Positions 34,701 through 42,981 of a stretch of DNA of 59,295 nucleotides are shown here, piece by piece. Position 1 is the stretch's first letter, and each line of letters begins with the position of its first letter. The stretch covers positions 1-59,295 of the forward strand of contig JAFUKG010000041.1 in NCBI GenBank assembly GCA_017467865.1. Direction: 5' to 3'. Position numbers and translations under genes: made by a program. The notes beneath the pieces were generated by a model, which worked only from the letters and a program-made list of their open reading frames with translations, ran no database searches and was not told the origin of the DNA. Source of the stretch: Clostridia bacterium (GTDB lineage: Bacteria; Bacillota; Clostridia; Oscillospirales; SIG627).

Positions 34701-35558
34701 CATCTTTCTCCATTCCCCCGGCGTCATTCCCGTCTGAGCCTTGAAACGGCGGATAAAGTATCCCACGTTTTCAAAGCCGCTTTCAAAGGCAATTTCGGTG
34801 ATACTGTCATCTGTGTTTTTAAGCTTTGAGGCGGCGGAATTTATTCTTACACAGTTTATATATTCCACGGGAGTTTTTTCGGTGTGAAGCTTAAAAAATG
34901 AGCAAAAGTACTTTTCGGAGAGTCCTGTGATTTCCGCCAGCTCACGAAGCTTTATTTCTCCCCTGAAGTTTTTTTCTATAAACGAAACGACTTTTCTTAT
35001 CCTTTCGGTTTCAAAATTCTCGCTTTCCGACACACTATATAAGTCACCTTCCCACAGCATTAAAAGCACTTCAAGAAAAAGGAGCGTGGTCTTCATCCTA
35101 TCGGTGCGGTGCGGAGGATTTTTGTTGAGGCTTACTATTTCTCCTATGGCAGTATAAACCTCTTCCCAAAGCGGACTCTCTTTTTTTATACGCGGTGGGA
35201 ATTTTATTTTATGGTTTACAAGAGGGTCTATTATTTTGTCTTGAATATCGTTTTGGTTGAAGAAGGAGAAAAGAGAGGGGAAGAACACTATTGCGTGATA
35301 AAGCTTTCGCTTTCCTGCGCCCCCCGACAGAGAATGGGGAGAATCGGGAGATATGAAGAAAAGGTCTCCATCCTCCGCATTATACTCTTCTCCCTCTACG
35401 TTTACGGTAAAGCCGCCCTTTTCTACGTATATTATTTCAAATTCGGGATGCCAATGATAAAAGGTATCAATTTCAGGCTCAGTAGCATCAATTGATACTA
35501 TCTGTACGGGATAGCTTTTCGTGCCTCTTATACAGCTTTCGCGGACTCCTATATTCAT
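34686..35558 (-). CDS. AraC family transcriptional regulator
   Basis: A 290-residue regulator: an N-terminal cupin sugar-sensing domain (~1-150, with HWHPEFEIIYVEKG and GDLFFISPDSPHSL) and a C-terminal double HTH (~185-288, with LRELAEITGLSEKYFCSFFK and ITEIAFESGFENVGYFIRRFK). ATG 35558 is the start, with GAGGT 6 bases upstream. It is divergent from a GH31 glycosidase gene, and the shared 122-base region holds a 21-bp-spaced direct repeat next to the GH31 -35 position. Most probably it activates the glycosidase gene in response to a sugar. Confidence 0.9.
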   Translation of the reverse strand: MNIGVRESCIRGTKSYPVQIVSIDATEPEIDTFYHWHPEFEIIYVEKGGFTVNVEGEEYNAEDGDLFFISPDSPHSLSGGAGKRKLYHAIVFFPSLFSFFNQNDIQDKIIDPLVNHKIKFPPRIKKESPLWEEVYTAIGEIVSLNKNPPHRTDRMKTTLLFLEVLLMLWEGDLYSVSESENFETERIRKVVSFIEKNFRGEIKLRELAEITGLSEKYFCSFFKLHTEKTPVEYINCVRINSAASKLKNTDDSITEIAFESGFENVGYFIRRFKAQTGMTPGEWRKMKGEK

Positions 35559-35574
35559 TATTTTACCTCTATGT

Positions 35575-35635
35575 GAATATTGTGTAATATTTTTGGAATA
35601 TTGTGCGAGAATTTTATAAAAAACAAGAATATAAT
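35575..35635 (+). promoter_or_regulatory. AraC-type direct-repeat operator and GH31 promoter
   Basis: Two exact copies of GAATATTGTG start at 35575 and 35596, i.e. 21 bp apart (two helical turns), as for AraC-family activator sites. The second ends at 35605, one base from the -35 position of a good -10 TATAAT (35630-35635). The -35 hexamer itself (GAGAAT) is poor, as expected for an activator-dependent promoter. Confidence 0.75.
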
Positions 35636-35680
35636 ACAATTATAGCAAAAGATTATATTTTGTCAACAGGAGATGAAAAT

Positions 35681-38089
35681 ATGTCACGATTGCCCGATTA
35701 TTTTAAAGTTGAAGGCTGCCCGAAAGCGGCCCCTGAAAAGACGGTGGCGGGTGAGTGCTACCGCTTTACCGTTATTACATCACGCCTTATCAGATGCGAA
35801 TGGAATGACGATGGAAGATTTGAGGACTCCTTTACCCGCTCGGTTATTGACCGAAACTTCGGCGAGTGTTCCTTTGACGTTTCGGATACTGCCGATAAGC
35901 TCATAATCAAAACCGACTATTTGGTTCTTGAATATGCAAAGACGGGAAGATTTAATTCAGACAATCTGTCAATTACCGTCAAGGGCGGAAAGTGTTGGTA
36001 TTTCGGCACTCCCTTCAAGACTCTCAAGGGTACTGCGAGGACACTTGACTGTGCAGACGGAGAGATTGAGCTGGGAGAGGGCGTATGCTCTATGGCTGGC
36101 TTCTCTGTTATCGACGATAAGGACAGTGTACTTCTTGACAGCGACGGATTTATCAAGCAAAGAGAAAGCTATGATATTGAGGACTTCTATTTCTTCGGAT
36201 ATAAAAACGCATATCTTGATGCGGTGAAGGACTATTTCCGCCTTACGGGAAGGCCCTCACTGCTGCCTGCCTTTGCTATGGGAAACTGGTGGAGCAGATA
36301 CTACAAGTACACCGAAAAATCATATATTGACCTTATGAATAAGTTCACTGAAGAGGACGTTCCTTTCTCGGTATCGGTTATAGACATGGATTGGCATCTT
36401 GTGGACGTTGACCCAAGGTTCGGCACGGGATGGACGGGATACACCTGGAACAAAAAGCTTTTCCCCGATTACAAGAGATTTTTAAAGTGGCTCCTTGACC
36501 ACAATCTTACCCCCAGCCTTAATCTTCACCCCGCCGACGGAGTGCGAGCCTTTGAGGAGATGTATCCTGAAATGGCAAAGGCAGTGGGAATAGACCCCGA
36601 AAGCGAAGAGGGGGTAAAATTCGATATGTCGAACCCCGATTTCATCAAGGCGTACTTTGACGTTCTTCATCACCCTTATGAGAAGGACGGTGTAAGATTC
36701 TGGTGGATGGACTGGCAACAGGGAACAAAGTCTACCATTCAGAATATTGACCCCTTGTGGGTGCTCAACCACTATCACACCCTTGATGCAAAAAGAGAAG
36801 GAAAAAGAGAGATTATCTTCTCGCGCTTTGCGGGACCCGGTTCTCAGCGTTTCCCCGTAGGATTTTCGGGAGATACGGTTATAAGCTGGGAAAGCCTCGA
36901 CTTCCAGCCCTATTTCACCCTTACCGCGTCAAACATAGGCTACACGTGGTGGAGCCACGATATCGGCGGTCATATGATGGGCTACCGTGACGACGAGTTG
37001 AATGCACGCTGGGTACAGCTTGGAACATTCTCCCCTATTAACCGACTTCACTCAAGTAATTCTCCCTTCTCGGGCAGAGAGCCTTGGAACTATGACAAGA
37101 ACTGTGAGAGCTCATCAAAAAAATTTTTGAAGCTCCGCCACAGAATGTTCCCCTATCTCTATGCTATGAACTACCGTCAGCACCTGGAGCTTGAGCCCGT
37201 GGTTCAGCCCCTTTATTATCATTGGCAGAATGCTTCAACCTATGGACAGCTCAACAATACCACGCGAAATTCATATCTTTTCGGAAGTGAGCTTTTCGTT
37301 GCCCCCATCACCGCTCCTGCCGACAAGGACACGGGGCTCGGAAAGGTGAGAATATGGATGCCTCACGGAATATGGATAGATGCCTTCAGAGGAAACGTGT
37401 ATCAAGGAAACAAGGTATTCAACGTATATAGAAAATTTGATGAAATGCCCGTGTTTGCCAAGGCAGGCGCAATAGTTCCCATGAATATGCCCGCCAAGGG
37501 AGACAACAGACTTCAAAAGCAGGAGAATATGGAAATATTCGTATTTCCCGGTGCGAGCAATTCCTTCACCATTTACGAAGATGACGGGGACACAAACGCT
37601 TACCGCGAAGGAAAGCTTGCAACCACCGCTCTCACTCTTGACTACACCGACAAGAAGGCGGTATTCAAGATTGGAAAAGCAGGGGGTGACTTAAATGAAA
37701 CCGTCACGGCACGCAGATATACCCTTCGTTTCAGAGGCTACAACAAGAACGTGAGAGCCAAGGTGGAAATCGACGGAGAAAAGAAGAACGTGCGCCGTGA
37801 ATATGACAAGGAGACCAACACCGTAACACTCTTTATTCCAAAGACCCCTGTCACAAGCGAAATAAAGGTTGAGTTAAGTGCTAAAAATCTTTTACACGAC
37901 AACTCCGACAGAATGGACAGAGTATTCGATATAATCCTGCGCTCGCAGATTGACTATCAGCAGAAGGCTGACTATTGGGATGCTATCAAGAGGCATCCTA
38001 ACAGCGACAAGGATATAATCAACTATCTTGTGACCTACAACGGCTCACAAAACGTTATTGAAGCAATACTTGAACAGCTTATGCTATAA
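35681..38089 (+). CDS. Glycoside hydrolase family 31 (alpha-glucosidase/alpha-xylosidase type)
   Basis: An 802-residue cytosolic enzyme: N-terminal beta-sandwich (~1-200), GH31 (beta/alpha)8 barrel (~200-560), C-terminal beta domains (~560-730) and a ~70-residue helical tail. The nucleophile is D344 in WWMDWQQ and the acid/base D398 in GFSGDT. FSPINRLHSSN and WWSHDIGGH are family motifs. ATG 35681 is used (AGGAG 8 bases upstream); earlier in-frame codons fall in the promoter. It releases an alpha-linked sugar from an oligosaccharide; exact linkage is unknown. There is no signal peptide, so the substrate must be imported. No transporter adjoins it. The helical tail is an unusual addition. Confidence 0.9.
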   Translation: MSRLPDYFKVEGCPKAAPEKTVAGECYRFTVITSRLIRCEWNDDGRFEDSFTRSVIDRNFGECSFDVSDTADKLIIKTDYLVLEYAKTGRFNSDNLSITVKGGKCWYFGTPFKTLKGTARTLDCADGEIELGEGVCSMAGFSVIDDKDSVLLDSDGFIKQRESYDIEDFYFFGYKNAYLDAVKDYFRLTGRPSLLPAFAMGNWWSRYYKYTEKSYIDLMNKFTEEDVPFSVSVIDMDWHLVDVDPRFGTGWTGYTWNKKLFPDYKRFLKWLLDHNLTPSLNLHPADGVRAFEEMYPEMAKAVGIDPESEEGVKFDMSNPDFIKAYFDVLHHPYEKDGVRFWWMDWQQGTKSTIQNIDPLWVLNHYHTLDAKREGKREIIFSRFAGPGSQRFPVGFSGDTVISWESLDFQPYFTLTASNIGYTWWSHDIGGHMMGYRDDELNARWVQLGTFSPINRLHSSNSPFSGREPWNYDKNCESSSKKFLKLRHRMFPYLYAMNYRQHLELEPVVQPLYYHWQNASTYGQLNNTTRNSYLFGSELFVAPITAPADKDTGLGKVRIWMPHGIWIDAFRGNVYQGNKVFNVYRKFDEMPVFAKAGAIVPMNMPAKGDNRLQKQENMEIFVFPGASNSFTIYEDDGDTNAYREGKLATTALTLDYTDKKAVFKIGKAGGDLNETVTARRYTLRFRGYNKNVRAKVEIDGEKKNVRREYDKETNTVTLFIPKTPVTSEIKVELSAKNLLHDNSDRMDRVFDIILRSQIDYQQKADYWDAIKRHPNSDKDIINYLVTYNGSQNVIEAILEQLML

Positions 38090-38091
38090 TT

Positions 38092-38115
38092 AAAAGCCCC
38101 TTTCGGGGCTTTTGT
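38092..38115 (+). terminator. Terminator of the GH31 gene
   Basis: AAAAGCCCC (38092-38100), TTTC loop, GGGGCTTTT (38105-38113). Confidence 0.85.
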
Positions 38116-38263
38116 TTATAGAAAGAATAAATCCTTTCTATTAAGTTATATTTGCAAACTGCGTTTGCAAGTTAAGGAAAATTTCTCTTCGGGAAATAAA
38201 AATAATTGTTAATTTCGGCTTTGCCGAAATTGTCCATAATTCTGCATTTTGCATTCTGCATTC
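38116..38263. repeat. Dispersed intergenic palindrome repeat, copy 2
   Basis: A non-coding mosaic of small palindromes: TTGCAAACTGCGTTTGCAA, ATTTCTCTTCGGGAAAT, AATTTCGGCTTTGCCGAAATT, then the tail CCATAATTCTGCATTTTGCA. From 38211 on it is nearly identical with 44333-44392. No gene is visible. Confidence 0.7.
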
Positions 38264-38264
38264 A

Positions 38265-38295
38265 AAAAGAGAGTCATCAACGATGACTCTCTTTT
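38265..38295. terminator. Terminator of the DUF1538/PII-like operon
   Basis: A 13-bp stem (38265-38277 with 38283-38295) with A- and T-runs, 3 bases from the minus-strand stop. Confidence 0.85.
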
Positions 38296-38297
38296 GT

Positions 38298-38969
38298 TTA
38301 ACTAAGTCCGAATACTTCGTCTATAGGAAAGGACATAACGTTTGCGCGGGCTTCGGTGAGGATGCCGCATTCGTTTATAATTGCGGTCATAATTTCCTTT
38401 TTGTTATCACGCTTAACGATAATAAGAATGAAGTCTTGTTCGTCACAAAGGGGGATACCCAGCTTTTCCGAGGTCTCTTCAGTAACTTCTCTGATGCCCT
38501 TTATGATAGTTCCGCCTGTGGCTCCTGCCTTTCTCGCCGCTTCAAAAACGTCTTCGCTATATCCGTTGTTGCAGGATACAAAAATTGCGGAATATGTCTG
38601 AGTGTTCATTCTTTTATCATCTCCTTCTTCTTTGTTTTTTTCTGCTTGAGTCAACGCCGAAATCATATGACTCTGAAGTCCCGTAAGGGCTATTGTAAAG
38701 GCAATTCCCTTGCCTTTGTTTGCAAAGTCAAGGCTTTCGGAAAGCTTATCGAATATTTCGCTGACACGCGACTTCACGGTAAGTCCTGCACTTATGACTC
38801 GCGTTCTTCCGCTGAGTCCGAATATATCCATTATAGCCGATGGTGCAGTACCCTGAGCGGGGCAGGAAAAGCTGACAGGGACGTCCGAACGGTCAAAAAC
38901 CTCTTTAAGCTTTTTTTCGTTTCCTGCATTAGTTATTGTTACTAAAATACGGGGGAGTATGTTTTCCAT
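38298..38969 (-). CDS. Tandem PII-like regulatory protein
   Basis: A 223-residue protein of two PII-like (ferredoxin-fold) halves, ~1-110 and ~120-223. The second half shows the PII T-loop-side motif ARKAGATGGTIIKG. The first half has a shortened version. PII-like proteins form trimers that bind nucleotides and regulate a membrane partner. Its start follows the stop of the DUF1538 transporter gene directly, so that protein is the likely partner. The Tyr-uridylylation site of canonical GlnB is not evident. The link with DUF1538 is a recurring gene pair; the ligand is not known. Confidence 0.78.
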   Translation of the reverse strand: MENILPRILVTITNAGNEKKLKEVFDRSDVPVSFSCPAQGTAPSAIMDIFGLSGRTRVISAGLTVKSRVSEIFDKLSESLDFANKGKGIAFTIALTGLQSHMISALTQAEKNKEEGDDKRMNTQTYSAIFVSCNNGYSEDVFEAARKAGATGGTIIKGIREVTEETSEKLGIPLCDEQDFILIIVKRDNKKEIMTAIINECGILTEARANVMSFPIDEVFGLS

Positions 38970-40487
38970 CTACATTTCCTCCTCAAACTCGATAATTTCA
39001 TCGGAAATATCCTTTGCAGCGGCGTCGGATACCGATCTTGATTTATAGGCAAATATAACGCCCATGAGCTGAATTGTAATAAGGGGGGAAAGAGCAACGA
39101 GCGCCACTACGCCGAAGGCGTCTGTAACCACGTTTCCGCCAATTCCCGCACAGGCTCCCATAGCAAGAGGCAAGAGGAAGGTTGAGGTCATGGGACCGCT
39201 GGCAACTCCACCAGAGTCAAAGGCGATGCCAACAAAAACGGGAGGTACGAATTTAGTTAAAACCAAGGCTATAATATAGCCGGGGATGAGTATATAATAT
39301 ATATTGAGTCCCGTAATTACTCTTACCATGGATAAAACTACCGCACTTGCAACACCGATAGAAAGAGCAGTGTTCATCATCTTGTGAGATACCATACCGC
39401 CCGTGATTTCTTCTACCTGAGCATTGAGCACCTGTACGGCGGGCTCGGCCTTTACTATAAAGTAACCGACCAGTGCACCGATGGGGATTAGAAGATACTT
39501 ATACGCTCCTCCGCCAAGCTCGTTTCCAAGCAAGTTTCCAACGGGAGCAAAGCCTACGTTTACACCTGTAAGGAAAAGTATAAGACCTAAAACAGTGTAT
39601 ACAAAGCCCACGGAAATACGAAGAACCTGATGAAGTCGGTATGTACGTGTAACAAGCTCAAATATTATAAATACCGCTACTACGGGAAGTATGCTCATAA
39701 GTACTTCCTTGGAATAATGAGGAAGAGCGGTATAAAAGTACTTCGTTACGTCGGTGGTGGAATGAATTACTGGAGCAAGTTCCGAAGTATTGGGAGAAAG
39801 CTCGGTAATGTTAAATATCATTCCGAGAATAAGCACCGAAAGAATAGGCCCGATACTGCAAAGGGCTATAAGACCAAAGCTGTCGCCCGCTGTGTCCTTG
39901 TCAGTTCTGGCAGCTGAAAAACCTATACCGAGGGTCATAATAAAGGGAACGGTCATAGGCCCTGTGGTGACACCTCCCGAGTCAAAGGCAACAGGCCGGA
40001 AGTCGGCAGGTGCGAAAAACGACACTGCAAAAACTATGACGTAGAAAACGGTAAGTATTACCGAAAGACTGATTTTGAAATAAATTCTTAAAAAAGCTAT
40101 TACAAGAAAAATACCAACTCCTATTGCAACTGTATACATAATCGTTGCGTTTGAAAGAGATGCTATCTGATTTGCAAGAACCATAAGGTCTGGCTCGGCT
40201 ACCGTTATTATAATTCCCATAAAGAGACATATAAAGAGTATAAGCCAAAGCTTACCTGTTTTCATAATCGTTGAACCGATGCTTCTACCCAAAGGGGATA
40301 TGGACATTTCGGCACCAAGCTGGAAAAATCCCATGCCCACTATAAGGAGAACTGCTCCAACAATAAAGAGAGCGAGGGTTCCTATATCCATAGGCACAAA
40401 TGTAATACTGAGTGCAAGCACGATAAGCGTTATGGGCAAAACGCTTGAAAGCGACTCATTGATTTTTTCTTTTAGTTTACCGTTCAT
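38970..40487 (-). CDS. DUF1538 membrane protein, putative transporter
   Basis: A 505-residue membrane protein with about 12-14 helices in two inverted or tandem halves. The signature is duplicated: FDSGGVTTGPMTVPF in the first half and FDSGGVASGPMTSTF in the second. DUF1538 proteins are uncharacterised, and the duplicated re-entrant-like FDSGGV..GPMT motif suggests a transporter or channel. It is the first gene of an operon with a PII-like protein. The neighbourhood encodes K+ uptake and a cation/proton antiporter, so an ion-related role is plausible but inferred. Confidence 0.8.
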   Translation of the reverse strand: MNGKLKEKINESLSSVLPITLIVLALSITFVPMDIGTLALFIVGAVLLIVGMGFFQLGAEMSISPLGRSIGSTIMKTGKLWLILFICLFMGIIITVAEPDLMVLANQIASLSNATIMYTVAIGVGIFLVIAFLRIYFKISLSVILTVFYVIVFAVSFFAPADFRPVAFDSGGVTTGPMTVPFIMTLGIGFSAARTDKDTAGDSFGLIALCSIGPILSVLILGMIFNITELSPNTSELAPVIHSTTDVTKYFYTALPHYSKEVLMSILPVVAVFIIFELVTRTYRLHQVLRISVGFVYTVLGLILFLTGVNVGFAPVGNLLGNELGGGAYKYLLIPIGALVGYFIVKAEPAVQVLNAQVEEITGGMVSHKMMNTALSIGVASAVVLSMVRVITGLNIYYILIPGYIIALVLTKFVPPVFVGIAFDSGGVASGPMTSTFLLPLAMGACAGIGGNVVTDAFGVVALVALSPLITIQLMGVIFAYKSRSVSDAAAKDISDEIIEFEEEM

Positions 40488-40521
40488 TTCACCTCTCCTC
40501 TCTAAAAAATCTACATATTTA

Positions 40522-40549
40522 ATTATACTTCTTTTAAATTAAAAGTCAA
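40522..40549 (-). promoter_or_regulatory. Promoter of the DUF1538 operon
   Basis: On the minus strand TTGACT (40549-40544), N16, TATAAT (40527-40522). Confidence 0.65.
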
Positions 40550-40580
40550 GGCGGTTGAGACAAAAATATGTTAAAAAACA

Positions 40581-40608
40581 TTGACAGATAAGAATATTGT
40601 GCTAAAAT
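40581..40608 (+). promoter_or_regulatory. Promoter of the TIGR04076-ktrB-ktrA operon
   Basis: TTGACA (40581-40586), N16, TAAAAT (40603-40608), 19 bases before the first start. Confidence 0.7.
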
Positions 40609-40627
40609 TCTATGTGAGGTGAAATAA

Positions 40628-40936
40628 TTGAATAATATAAAAATTACGGCGGTGCGGAAAACGGAATATCAAGACCTCATGGAAAAATACGAAAATCCCA
40701 TTTTGCACGCTTGCGATATAGCGGTTGGCGACACCTTTATCTCCAAAAACGGCGAAAAGCCCGAGGGCTTTTGCCAAAGTGCATGGGAGAGTATGGAATA
40801 CTTTGTAGAGGAGCTTGCCCAGGGGCGTGGCAACTTTTTTGACGGATGGATGAAAAATCCCATGTCAGCTATGATATCGTGTAACGACGGCTTCAGACCC
40901 GTAAGCTTTCTTATAGAGGTAACTAATGAAAATTAA
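40628..40936 (+). CDS. TIGR04076 family protein
   Basis: A 102-residue protein matching the TIGR04076 pattern: a conserved Cys (HACDIAVGDTF), then GFCQSAWESM, FVEELAQG and a C-terminal CNDGFRPVSFLIE strand. Function is unknown; two or three Cys residues might bind a metal or be redox active. TTG 40628 is the start, with GAGGTG upstream. Its 3' end overlaps the K+ channel gene by 11 bases, so it is co-expressed with K+ uptake. Confidence 0.7.
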   Translation: MNNIKITAVRKTEYQDLMEKYENPILHACDIAVGDTFISKNGEKPEGFCQSAWESMEYFVEELAQGRGNFFDGWMKNPMSAMISCNDGFRPVSFLIEVTNEN

Positions 40937-42260
40937 ACTTTCCACAACTCAGATAATAATGCTCAGCTTCCTTATGGCAATTCTCTTGGGGGCTCTTATT
41001 CTCTGTCTTCCCATAAGCTCGGCTTCGGGAAATGCTACACCATTTATAGATGCTCTCTTTACCTCCACCACCTCGGTGTGCGTAACGGGACTTGTGGTAG
41101 TGCCTACCTTTTCCCATTGGTCCGTTTTCGGGAAGGCGGTAATTCTTCTTTTGATACAAGCAGGAGGGCTTGGAATTATAACCGTTACGGCAGGAATATT
41201 TTTCAACTTCAAGAAAAAGCTTTCGCTGAACAACTCGGTTTTAATTCAGGATGCCTTCAATTTAAACACCCTATCGGGGCTATCAGCTTTTATCAGGAAG
41301 GTTATTTCGGGCACCTTTTTGGTAGAGCTTATAGGTGCTCTCTGCTATATGACGGTTTTTGTACCGCAATTCGGCGTTAAGGGAATATGGTTCTCTTTCT
41401 TTAACTCTATATCCGCCTTTTGCAATGCGGGTATTGACATTATCGGAGGAAACAGCCTTATAAATTATGCCGAAAACCCTATAATAAATCTGACTACCTC
41501 TCTTCTTATCATAATCGGCGGTATCGGATTTATCGTCTGGCTTGACGTAATAGACGTAATAAAGAAAAGGAGAGGCTTTAGGTTTCTCACACTTCATTCA
41601 AAAATTGCTCTCACCTTTACTTTAATACTGATTTTCGGCGGAGGACTGTTATATTTCATATTTGAATACAACAACCCCCAAACCATAAAGGACTTCTCAC
41701 TTTTCGGAAAAATTCAGGCTTGTCTATTTCAATCGGTGACTACCCGTACTGCAGGCTTTGTCTCTATCGACCAATCGGCTATCACCAACGCCTCGGCAAT
41801 GCTCTCTCTTATTCTTATGTTTATCGGAGGGTCTCCCGTAGGTACGGCGGGCGGTATCAAAACGGTGACTCTGGCGGTTATTCTTGCCGCTTTTGTTTCG
41901 TCGGTAAAGAACAAAGACGAGACAACTCTTTTTTCAAGGTCCATCCCCCTTGAAACGCTGAAAAAAGCTATTGCGGTAGTGACTATGTCCCTCTTTATAG
42001 TAATTGTTTCTTCTCTTCTCCTTTCCTTGGTTTCATCGGCATCCGTCATTGATATTCTTTACGAGACCGTAAGTGCTGCGGCAACAGTGGGACTTTCGAG
42101 AAATCTTACCCCCTTTCTTAATCAGTGGGGCAAGCTCATCGTGACGGCAACAATGTACCTTGGCAGAGTAGGGCCTATATCTCTCGCATTTTTATTTAAA
42201 ACAAAGAAAACAAAACCTGCTGTCGTAAAAAATCCGACAGAGAAAATCAGTGTGGGGTAA
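40926..42260 (+). CDS. ktrB: Ktr/Trk potassium uptake channel subunit
   Basis: A 444-residue membrane protein built of four membrane-pore-membrane units. The K+ filter loops are visible: SVCVTGL, AFCNAGID, TRTAGF and AATVGLSRN, each with the selectivity Gly. This size fits KtrB, not the longer TrkH. It imports K+ with Na+ or H+, gated by the RCK protein encoded 3 bases downstream. It starts inside the TIGR04076 gene. Confidence 0.92.
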   Translation: MKIKLSTTQIIMLSFLMAILLGALILCLPISSASGNATPFIDALFTSTTSVCVTGLVVVPTFSHWSVFGKAVILLLIQAGGLGIITVTAGIFFNFKKKLSLNNSVLIQDAFNLNTLSGLSAFIRKVISGTFLVELIGALCYMTVFVPQFGVKGIWFSFFNSISAFCNAGIDIIGGNSLINYAENPIINLTTSLLIIIGGIGFIVWLDVIDVIKKRRGFRFLTLHSKIALTFTLILIFGGGLLYFIFEYNNPQTIKDFSLFGKIQACLFQSVTTRTAGFVSIDQSAITNASAMLSLILMFIGGSPVGTAGGIKTVTLAVILAAFVSSVKNKDETTLFSRSIPLETLKKAIAVVTMSLFIVIVSSLLLSLVSSASVIDILYETVSAAATVGLSRNLTPFLNQWGKLIVTATMYLGRVGPISLAFLFKTKKTKPAVVKNPTEKISVG

Positions 42261-42263
42261 ATT

Positions 42264-42914
42264 ATGAGTATAAACAAACAGTATGCAGTATTCGGACTTG
42301 GCAGATATGGAAGTGCCATTGCAAAGGAGCTTGTAAAAAGCGGCGCTGACGTGCTTGCGGTGGACAGAAGTGAATCGGCGGTAAACGCGGTAATATCCGA
42401 AATACCCTTTTCTAAATGCGCCGACGTAACAGATAAGGCGGTTATAGACGAGCTTGGTATCGCTAACACAGACGTGGTGATAATAGCTATGGCAAGCTGT
42501 CTTGAGGCGTCGGTTATGGCAACCATGCTTGCAAAGGAAGCGGGTGTAAAAACCGTTATAGTCAAGGTCTCGGATGAAATGCAAGGTAAAATTTTAAAAA
42601 AGGTAGGAGCTGACAAGGTTGTTATTCCCGAATATGAATCGGGCACCCGCCTTGCCAAAAATCTGCTTTCCTCCGACTTTGTGGATATGGTAGAGCTAAG
42701 CCGTGACGTTTCTCTCGTGGAAATACCTGTAAAAGAGGATTGGGCTGGCAAGAGTTTGCAGGAGCTGGGGCTCAGAAACAAGTATTCCATAAACGTAGTT
42801 GCTGAAATCAAAAACGAAGAGGTAGATATAAACATCGACCCCTTCAAGCTTCTTGACGCTTCCTCTTCTCTTGTTGTTATTGCCAAAACAGAAAATCTTA
42901 ATAAATTAAAATAA
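42264..42914 (+). CDS. ktrA: Ktr/Trk RCK regulatory subunit
   Basis: A 216-residue peripheral protein: an RCK-N Rossmann domain (~1-135, nucleotide loop GLGRYGSAIA and the acidic end VDRSES) and an RCK-C domain (~140-216). KtrA rings bind ATP/ADP/NAD and c-di-AMP (at RCK-C) and gate KtrB. It is 3 bases after ktrB and clearly in the same operon. Confidence 0.93.
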   Translation: MSINKQYAVFGLGRYGSAIAKELVKSGADVLAVDRSESAVNAVISEIPFSKCADVTDKAVIDELGIANTDVVIIAMASCLEASVMATMLAKEAGVKTVIVKVSDEMQGKILKKVGADKVVIPEYESGTRLAKNLLSSDFVDMVELSRDVSLVEIPVKEDWAGKSLQELGLRNKYSINVVAEIKNEEVDINIDPFKLLDASSSLVVIAKTENLNKLK

Positions 42915-42918
42915 GCTC

Positions 42919-42946
42919 TTGACTTTTCAAAATTAAGTGCTATAAT
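42919..42946 (+). promoter_or_regulatory. Promoter of the cation/proton antiporter gene
   Basis: TTGACT (42919-42924), N16, TATAAT (42941-42946), 35 bases before the start; the antiporter thus has its own promoter in addition to possible read-through. Confidence 0.75.
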
Positions 42947-42981
42947 GCTTTTTTGGTATTTAAAGAATAAGAGGTTTTTAT

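Noticed and set aside
38283..38945. 220-residue plus-strand frame
   Set aside because: Antisense to the PII-like gene, begins inside a terminator hairpin and shows no recognisable domain.
42122..42886. 254-residue minus-strand frame over ktrA
   Set aside because: Antisense to ktrB/ktrA with low-complexity Ser/Thr/Ile composition and no family motifs.
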